A stretch of 64,000 nt of DNA, taken from assembly GCA_943846755.1 (NCBI GenBank), contig OX044365.1, positions 2,108,001 to 2,172,000 of the forward strand, in the 5' to 3' direction. The notes under the pieces are model-generated. The model made no database searches and was not told the DNA's origin. It saw only the letters and a list, made by a program, of their open reading frames with translations. The DNA comes from UBA8752 sp002336475. Lineage in GTDB: Bacteria; Bacteroidota; Bacteroidia; Flavobacteriales_D; Sanyastnellaceae. The position numbers were made by a program, and so were the translations under genes. Below are positions 58,351-64,000 of the stretch, piece by piece. Every line of letters starts with the position of its first letter. Position 1 is the stretch's first letter.

Positions 58351-58872
58351 ATGAAGCACATCAAGGTGTTGGCCTCAATGGCCGTAGTGGTTTTGTTCGC
58401 TTCCTGCGGGGAGCCTCAGGAGAGTGCCGCCATGAAGGAGGCCAAGGCCGTGCATGAACAGCTGACGCGCATCAGCGGTGAATTGCATGAATCATTGATG
58501 GTGGCCATGGCCCCGCTCGAAGACAAGATCGACTCGGCCATCATGGCGGGAGACACCTTGTTGGCGGCCGAGTTGGCCAAGGTTGAAGGCAAGCTGGACC
58601 GCATAGACGTGAGGTTCCACGATTGGTCCGAGACCGTAGTGGAGATTCCAGGTCAAGCCTGCAACCACGACCACGGTCATGAAGGCCACGACCATGGCGA
58701 CCACGAGGGCCACGACCACGATCACGACGGCCACGACCACGCGGGACACGACCATGACCATGGTGTTCAGTTGCCGGAAGGCCTCAGCGACGAGGACATC
58801 CTTGAAATTCAAAAGGCGCTTATGGCTGGACTGGATAAGTTGAAGGCCGAGTTCGAAGGAATTCAGGAATAA
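58351..58872 (+). CDS. His/Asp-rich lipoprotein, putative metal binder
   Basis: The 173-residue protein has a lipobox (VVLFASC) and a helical N-terminal half with heptad-like spacing. A striking His-Asp-Gly tract runs from about residue 108 to 138 (HDHGHEGHDHGDHEGHDHDH and more), then a helical tail. The tract should bind zinc, nickel or copper on the periplasmic side. Its stop abuts the hemB start, and fur follows, so a metal-related regulon is plausible. I do not recognise a named family. Confidence 0.8.
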   Translation: MKHIKVLASMAVVVLFASCGEPQESAAMKEAKAVHEQLTRISGELHESLMVAMAPLEDKIDSAIMAGDTLLAAELAKVEGKLDRIDVRFHDWSETVVEIPGQACNHDHGHEGHDHGDHEGHDHDHDGHDHAGHDHDHGVQLPEGLSDEDILEIQKALMAGLDKLKAEFEGIQE

Positions 58873-59880
58873 ATGGACGGAGTATCCATGCCTTTTCAGC
58901 CTTCTCGGCCTAGGCGCAACCGTCGCAATGCCGCTATTCGAGGCCTGGCCAGAGAATCCCGCCTTCATCCAGAGCAGCTGATTTATCCGCTGTTTTGTGT
59001 CGATGGTGCGGGCATTGAGGACCCCATTGGATCCTTGCCGGGGATGGCCCGGCTGAGCGAAGACAAGTTGCTCGCAGAGATCGAGCGGTCATGGAACCTC
59101 GGCATCCGCAACTTTTGCCTCTTCCCTGCGGTGGAGGAGCACCTCAAGGACAAGACGGCCAGCCACAGTTGGGCCGACGATAACTTCTATTTGCGCATCG
59201 CCCGCAATGTCAAGGAGCGCTTCCCGGAGTGCAGCCTGATGAGCGATGTGGCGATGGACCCCTACAGTTCCGATGGCCACGACGGTGTGGTGACGGACGA
59301 CGGGCGCATCGACAATGAGGCCACGCTTCCGATTCTCGCCCGCATGTCCGTGGCCCAGGCGCAGGCCGGCTTTGATTGGATCGGTCCGAGCGATATGATG
59401 GATGGCCGGATTGGTGTCATCCGGGAGGCGTTGGATGAAAACGGTTACCATGAAACAGGCATTCTGGCGTACACCGCGAAGTATGCCAGTGCGTTTTATG
59501 GCCCCTTCCGCGATGCACTCGACAGCGCCCCCAAGTCGGGAGACAAGAAGACCTACCAGATGGACCCAGCCAATGTGGCCGAGGCGCTGCGGGAGCTGGA
59601 GCTCGACGAAATGGAAGGCGCTGACATCGTGATGGTCAAGCCGGCTTTGGCTTACCTCGATGTGATTCGTGCGGTCAAAGAGCACACGCGCTTGCCAGTG
59701 GCGGCCTACAATGTGAGCGGCGAGTATGCCCTCGTCAAGGCCGGTGCAGCGGCCGGGTTCCTCGATGCCGAGGCCGGTATGCTCGAGGTCCTTGGGGCCA
59801 TCCGCCGCGCCGGCGCCGACATCATCCTCACCTACTTCGCGCCAGAGTACGCGGAGTGGTACAAGCAGCAGCATGGCTGA
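58873..59880 (+). CDS. hemB: Porphobilinogen synthase (delta-aminolevulinate dehydratase)
   Basis: HemB condenses two 5-aminolevulinate molecules to porphobilinogen in heme synthesis. The 335-residue protein has the catalytic Lys residues in YTAKYASAFYGPFRDA and VMVKPALAYLD. The metal loop reads DVAMDPYSSDGHDG, with Asp where zinc enzymes have the cysteine triad, so it should be the magnesium- or metal-independent class. The ATG at 58873 follows the lipoprotein stop directly; a second ATG at 58888 is possible. It overlaps the fur start by 8 bases. Confidence 0.96.
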   Translation: MDGVSMPFQPSRPRRNRRNAAIRGLARESRLHPEQLIYPLFCVDGAGIEDPIGSLPGMARLSEDKLLAEIERSWNLGIRNFCLFPAVEEHLKDKTASHSWADDNFYLRIARNVKERFPECSLMSDVAMDPYSSDGHDGVVTDDGRIDNEATLPILARMSVAQAQAGFDWIGPSDMMDGRIGVIREALDENGYHETGILAYTAKYASAFYGPFRDALDSAPKSGDKKTYQMDPANVAEALRELELDEMEGADIVMVKPALAYLDVIRAVKEHTRLPVAAYNVSGEYALVKAGAAAGFLDAEAGMLEVLGAIRRAGADIILTYFAPEYAEWYKQQHG

Positions 59881-60311
59881 GGCGGTGTCACCAGCTTTGC
59901 TGGACGAAGTGCGGGAGCGGCTGGAAGCATTCCTGGCAGAAGGAGGCCACCGCAAGACGCCAGAGCGCTTTTCGGTGCTTGAAGAGATCTATATCCAAGG
60001 CGGCCACTTTCGATGTAGACGCGCTGCTAGAACGCATGAAACAGCGCGGAGCGAAAGTCAGCCGCGCGACTTTGTACAACACCATTGAGCTGCTGCTCGA
60101 AGCGGGTCTGGTGCGCAAGCACCGGTTCGGTGAGCAGAGCCAGTACGAGCCGGGTTACCCTTCCCGCCAGCACGACCACATCATCTTGGACAACGGCGAG
60201 GTATTGGAGTTTTGCGACCCGCGCATTCAGCAGATCAAAGCCACCTTGGAGGAGCACTTCGGCATCGAAATCCTACACCACGCCCTCCACATCTACGCCC
60301 GAAAGAAATGA
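59873..60311 (+). CDS. Fur-family metalloregulator, one apparent frameshift
   Basis: The DNA-binding half starts MAEAVSPALLDEVRERLEAF and continues RKTPERFSVLEEIYIQGGHF. After one extra T in 60008-60010 is removed it reads DVDALLERMKQRGAKVSRAT and LYNTIELLLEAGLVRK. The regulatory half has RQHDHIILDNGEVLEFCD. The first CxxC zinc pair normally found after the His-Asp-His motif is missing. It could be a Fur, Zur or related sensor; proximity to hemB and a His-rich lipoprotein suggests iron or zinc. Repaired length is about 145 residues. Confidence 0.87.
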
Positions 60312-61608
60312 TGCGACCCCTCTTCCTTCTGTTGGCTCTGGTTCCATTGTCACTGCTGGGCCAAAAGGTCCCGACCAATGTGGAATTGCACAGGCAAGGG
60401 CAAGAGCCGCTGGGTTATGCCCCGTGTGAGCCGTCCATCGCCATTGACCCCACCAATCCTAATCGCATCGTGGCAGGGGCTGTACTGGACTATGTCTACG
60501 TGAGTGACGATGCAGGTAAATCTTGGTCACGGGACCGTTTGACTTCCAAGCTGGGGGTGTTTGGAGACCCTTGCATCGTGGCCGGACCTCAAGGCGACTT
60601 TTACTACGCCCATTTGAGCGACCCCGCTGGTGAAGGTTGGAAGTCCGACGCCTTGCTCGACCGCATCGTGGTCCAGCACAGCAAGCCTGGTAAAAGTGTC
60701 GGACAGAAATGGAGCAAAGGGTCGGGTGCCGGTCTGAACGGCACCAAGGACCAAGACAAGGAATGGTTGGCTGTGAGCCCAAGCGGTGACCGCGTGGCCA
60801 TGTGTTGGACGGAATTCGATCATTATGGCAGTGAGGCAGGCCGGCGACAGCACACGGATTTTGTGCAGCACCACTGGCCGCAAGGCCAAGAAGTGGAGTG
60901 ATCCGGTTATGGTCAGTGCCATGGCAGGCAACTGTCTCGATGGAGACAGCACCGTAGAGGGAGCTGTTCCTGTTTGGATGGATGAGGTTACGTTGGGCGT
61001 GGCCTGGGCGCACGGAGAGCACATCCGATGGAACGTGAGCGAGGACGGGGGAGCAACGTTCCGTCCATACGAGCAATACATCGCCGATATCGTCGGGGGT
61101 TGGGATCAAGTGATTCCGGGCATCGGCCGGGCCAACGGCATGCCGGTGACCGCAGTGGCACGCGGAGGCGTTCATGCCGGCAGGGTATATGTCAATTGGA
61201 CCGACCAGCGCAATGGCCCCTTCGATACGGACGTGTGGTTGATCTGGTCTGATGACCAAGGCAAGTACGTGGTCGGAACCCGTGCGGGTGAACAACGACC
61301 CACCAGGCAAGCATCAGTTCTTCACTTGGATGGCGGTGGATCCGGTGACTGGACACGTGCACGTGGTTTTCTACGACCGGCGCATGAGCGAACGCACAGC
61401 AACACACGTTTACGTCGCCACTTCGAAAGATGGTGGCAACCTCTTCATCAACAAGCGCGTGAGTGAGACTGCTTTCGTTCCTTCCGAGGAGGGCTTCTTC
61501 GGCGACTACAACAACATCAGTGCCTACGGTGGTCGGGTTCGTCCCATTTGGACGCGTAATGAACAAGGCGTGCAGAGTATCTGGACCGCCCTGATGGAAG
61601 AGCACTGA
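60308..61608 (+). CDS. Exported sialidase-like BNR-repeat protein, two apparent frameshifts
   Basis: The protein has a signal peptide (LFLLLALVPLSLLGQ) and a six-bladed propeller-like body with Asp-box motifs SDDAGKSWS, SEDGGATF, SDDQGKTWS (after repair) and SKDGGNLF. It opens with EPSIAIDPTNPNRIVAG, typical of Bacteroidota sialidase-like proteins. The frame shifts at about 60839-60842 and again at 61266, each with one extra base, and the continuation is unambiguous both times. Catalytic sialidase residues cannot be confirmed by eye, so glycosidase activity is uncertain. The start overlaps the fur stop (ATGA). Confidence 0.82.
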
Positions 61609-61618
61609 AACCGTCGGC

Positions 61619-61626
61619 TACCTTGG
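61619..61626 (+). promoter_or_regulatory. Putative leaderless promoter box for ddl
   Basis: TACCTTGG (five of six defined positions) is followed by CTTT and the ATG at 61631. Confidence 0.35.
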
Positions 61627-61630
61627 CTTT

Positions 61631-62648
61631 ATGAGCTCCAAAGTGATGCACATTGCCGTGACTTGCGGCGGGTATTCAGGCGAGGCGGAAATCAGCCGTA
61701 AAAGCGCTGCCATGGTGGTGAAGCACATGGACCGTGCTCGCTTCTGCCAACCTTGGTGCACATCAACCGCGACGGTTGGTTTGCCGAGACTGAGGGTGGC
61801 GGGCGTTTCCCGATTGACAAAGGCGACTTTCTCTTGGAAGGATGACGCCGGGGTGCGCCACACTTTTGATGCCGTCTTTGAGATGGTGCACGGCACACCA
61901 GGGGAGGATGGCCGTTTGAGCGCTTATTTCGAACTCATTGGTCTGCCTTACACCGCTTCCCAGCCCCGCACCTTGGCCATTGGCCACCACAAGGCTTGGA
62001 CCACCGCGCTGCTGGCGAGGCTGGGGCACCCCGTCGCCAAGGCGGGTATTTTTCGCAAAGACATTTTGCGCCGATTGGAGGCCGAGCAAGACGGATTGGC
62101 TGAAGTCTATGGATTGCCCTGTTTCGTCAAAGCTTGTGAGAGCGGTTCGAGCATCGGAGTGACGCGGGTAGACGAGCCTGGTCAATTCAAGGCGGCCTTT
62201 CGAGGCGGCCTTTGCAGCGAGTGATGCCGTGATGGTGGAGTCGTTTCTCGATGGGCGTGAATTCACGTGTGGCGTGATTCCTTCAAGCCTGGTGGCGCTC
62301 CGCGTTTTCTGCCTGTCACGGAAATCATCAGCGACAACGCCTTCTTCGATTATGAAGCGAAGTATGCGGGCAAGAGTCGAGAGGAACCCCTGCGACATCG
62401 ATGCGGACTTGACATCGACATTCAGCACAGGGCTGTAGCGGTATACCGCGACCTGGATTGCAGTGGGATGGCAAGGGTAGACTTCATCCTTCACGAAGGG
62501 CGTGCCCCACGTCGTGGAGGTCAATACCGTGCCTGGCTTCTCGGAGATGAGCATTATCCCACAGCAGGCTCAGGTGGTGGGGATGTCACCCACCGAACTG
62601 ATCAGCTTGATTCTAGAAGATGCTGTATTCGGCTCGAATTGTTTTTGA
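61631..62648 (+). CDS. ddl: D-alanine--D-alanine ligase, about seven apparent frameshifts
   Basis: Ddl joins two D-alanines for peptidoglycan. The family parts are all present but in scattered frames: IAVTCGGYSGEAEISRKSA, EMVHGTPGEDGRLSAYFELI, CFVKACESGSSIGVTRV, then FEAAFAASDAVMVESFLDGR, GGAPRFLPVTEIISDNAFFD, GMARVDFILHEG and, in the last frame, EVNTVPGFSEMSIIPQQ to the TGA at 62646. Shifts lie near 61746, 61829, 62199, 62281, 62387, 62420 and 62499. Ddl is essential when single-copy, so sequence error is the likely cause. Repaired length is about 339 residues. Confidence 0.88.
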
Positions 62649-63674
62649 ATGTATTACACCAGGATTGACGGGTTGAGGGCATTGGCAGTTGGAGCTGTAA
62701 TGGCTTCTCACTATTTGCCGAAGGAATATCTAATGGGTGTGTCGTGGGGGAGTTATGGTGTACATCTGTTTTTTGTCATCAGTGGATTTCTGATCACTGG
62801 TATTCTTCATCGGTCTTCAATCGATGGAACTCTAGATACGCTCAGAGCATTCCTATTTAGAAGGGTTTTACGGATTTTCCCACTCTACTACTTCTGTTTG
62901 GCGTTTATCACAATGATGGGGTGGGCCGAGATGGGTCAAGATGCTTGGTGGCATTGGACATATTTGAGCAATTGGTTTTTCTGGAGCGAAGGAACTTGGG
63001 TAGAGGGCCACCCTGCTCATTTTTGGTCATTGGCAGTAGAGGAACAGTTCTATTTATTGTGGCCTCTGTTGTTTTTGATACTCAGGAGAAAATCAGCTCT
63101 TGGAGCTGGGGCTCTTCTAGTGGTAATTTCTTTGCTTTTTCGACTGGACCTCTTCGGAATTGGTTCAACAGAACCTCACTTGTGGAACGTCACAACCATT
63201 GCTTGTATCGGATCCTTGGGTTTAGGTGCCTGTCTGTCGGTTGTGATAGACAAGTTCAAAACCAAAACGATTGGTGCAATGTGGCTGATGTCTTTGCTGC
63301 CTCTTTTGACGGTCCATGTTGGCCGCTGTTTTTATCAAATTCCATCCGAATTGGTGCACCAGTGTTTTGTTTGCTCTAGTACCCTTCTCATTTGGTTCGT
63401 TTGCAGAGCAGAGAGAACCTGGTTGGATTTGTTCTTCGAGAACCGCCTTGTAAGATTTTTGGGAACCATCAGTTATGGGCTTTACATCTGGCACAATTTT
63501 ATGGGGTCTCCATGGTATGGCATGGCGGATTACTTCAGCTTTCCCGATGGCATCACGTATGGAATTCCTGGAATTCTGGGTAAGTCGATGCTAACCGTGT
63601 TTTTCGCTTCAGCGACCTGGTATGGCTTCGAGAAGCCACTACTCAAATACAAGAGCCGTTTCAATTACGGTTAA
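62649..63674 (+). CDS. Acyltransferase 3 (OafA/YrhL-like) membrane protein
   Basis: The 341-residue protein has about ten membrane helices and the acyltransferase-3 motifs: YYTRIDGLRALAVGAVMASH (with the R and catalytic His), FFVISGFLITGIL, FLFRRVLRIFPLYY and FWSLAVEEQFYLLWPLL. It adds acetyl or other acyl groups to surface glycans. It starts on the base after the ddl stop and is AT-rich compared with ddl and hemB (25 of 60 bases G/C at 63121-63180). It is intact. Confidence 0.93.
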   Translation: MYYTRIDGLRALAVGAVMASHYLPKEYLMGVSWGSYGVHLFFVISGFLITGILHRSSIDGTLDTLRAFLFRRVLRIFPLYYFCLAFITMMGWAEMGQDAWWHWTYLSNWFFWSEGTWVEGHPAHFWSLAVEEQFYLLWPLLFLILRRKSALGAGALLVVISLLFRLDLFGIGSTEPHLWNVTTIACIGSLGLGACLSVVIDKFKTKTIGAMWLMSLLPLLTVHVGRCFYQIPSELVHQCFVCSSTLLIWFVCRAERTWLDLFFENRLVRFLGTISYGLYIWHNFMGSPWYGMADYFSFPDGITYGIPGILGKSMLTVFFASATWYGFEKPLLKYKSRFNYG

Positions 63675-63676
63675 GA

Positions 63677-64000
63677 CTACCGGATTTTGGTGGCGGTGGC
63701 GGCGAGGTCTTCTGGGGTGACCTGGAGTTTGGGGCGCTCGAAGTTGATGTCGGCGACGCCGTTCAATGGGATGAGGTGCACGTGGGCGTGTGGGACCTCG
63801 AGGCCGATGACGGCCACGCCGACGCGCTCGCAGGGGATGGCGCGCTCGAGCTGGAGCGCCACATCGCGGGCAAACAAATTGATGCCGGACAACAAGTCGT
63901 CGGGCAGGTCGAAGTAGCGGTCCACCTCCAACTTGGGGATGACCAACGTATGACCCTCCGCCAAAGGCATGATGTCGAGAAAGGCGAGGAAGCGGTCGTC
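63677..64000 (-). CDS. HIT family protein (partial, runs off the window)
   Basis: The visible 108 residues carry the histidine triad as HAHVHLIP and the upstream segment FLDIMPLAEGHTLVIPK with DVALQLERA. The frame is open to base 64000, so the N-terminus, which should hold a CxFC-type start, lies outside the window. HIT proteins hydrolyse nucleoside phosphoramidates such as AMP-lysine and Ap4A. It converges on the acyltransferase gene with a two-base gap. Confidence 0.93.
   Translation of the reverse strand, partial: DDRFLAFLDIMPLAEGHTLVIPKLEVDRYFDLPDDLLSGINLFARDVALQLERAIPCERVGVAVIGLEVPHAHVHLIPLNGVADINFERPKLQVTPEDLAATATKIR

Noticed and set aside
58492..58968. Minus-strand Val-rich open frame across the His-rich lipoprotein
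   Set aside because: The Val run is only the complement of the His-Asp codon tract; the plus-strand gene has a lipobox and fits between yidD and hemB.
60459..61310. Minus-strand 283-residue open frame opposite the BNR gene
   Set aside because: The plus-strand frames carry Asp-box motifs and a signal peptide. The antisense frame looks long only because the sense gene is frameshifted.
1..64000. CRISPR array, prophage, insertion sequence or tRNA
   Set aside because: No direct-repeat arrays, transposase or integrase motifs, terminal inverted repeats or tRNA structures were seen on either strand.

Overview
The window is a contiguous piece of a Bacteroidota chromosome, probably a Flavobacteriales-type aerobe with a fairly high GC content for that group. 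The evidence is a type IX secretion pair (PorP/SprF partner plus a giant PKD protein with a gliding-motility C-terminal domain), a RemB/Wzi-like outer membrane protein, Bacteroidota-style cox and heme O genes, a very short AtpC, and promoters of the TAnnTTTG type with few Shine-Dalgarno sites. Almost all of it is packed coding sequence. I see no rRNA, tRNA, CRISPR, phage or insertion sequence.

Layout. 0.2-4.8 kb: atpD-atpC, rlmH, nadC, a YihY membrane protein and a DUF2147 protein. 4.8-11.7 kb (minus strand): a tight operon of thioredoxin-like protein, TPR protein, AddB-like nuclease, glycosyltransferase and polysaccharide flippase. 11.8-13.1 kb: a small orphan gene and murB. 13.1-19.1 kb: the type IX cargo gene and its SprF-like partner. 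19.2-22.4 kb: MbnP, MbnH and an Nramp-related transporter. 22.5-31.1 kb: AddA-like helicase-nuclease, gmd, an MsbA-like ABC exporter, rpmH, a phosphopantetheinyl transferase and ahcY. 31.2-35.9 kb: a degenerate Rieske-like lipoprotein, tsaB, an HlyD/TolC efflux pair and an OmpA protein. 35.9-41.2 kb: a respiratory block (74-aa CxxC protein, DUF420, tandem Sco, COX IV-like, two COX III, heme O synthase). 41.2-50.2 kb: envelope and glycan genes (RemB/Wzi-like barrels, WecA-like transferase, fcl, GT2, UPF0104-like) with an orphan peptide-type permease and ruvC. 50.3-64 kb: a VioA-like aminotransferase, MscS, a beta-barrel, purK, a sugar N-formyltransferase, thyA, folA, yidD, hemB, fur, a BNR protein, ddl and a HIT protein, with AT-rich glycosyltransferase and acyltransferase genes slotted singly between housekeeping genes.

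How the genes work together. Glycan genes for GDP-fucose (gmd, fcl), a probable dTDP-N-formyl-amino sugar (VioA-like plus formyltransferase), lipid-linked initiation (WecA-like), transfer and flipping are spread over more than 50 kb instead of forming one locus. The respiratory block matures and supplies parts of a cytochrome c oxidase whose subunits I and II lie outside the window. MbnP/MbnH/Nramp looks like a metal-handling operon.

Two features deserve most attention. First, about a dozen genes have a TAnnTTTG-like box ending 3-4 bases before the start codon, which predicts leaderless transcripts and fixes several start choices. Second, the stretch 54.5-62.5 kb carries about fourteen single-base frameshifts in otherwise well conserved, mostly essential genes (thyA, folA, fur, ddl and others), against two in the preceding 54 kb. 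This looks like local sequence or assembly error, and those genes should be read as intact in the organism until checked.
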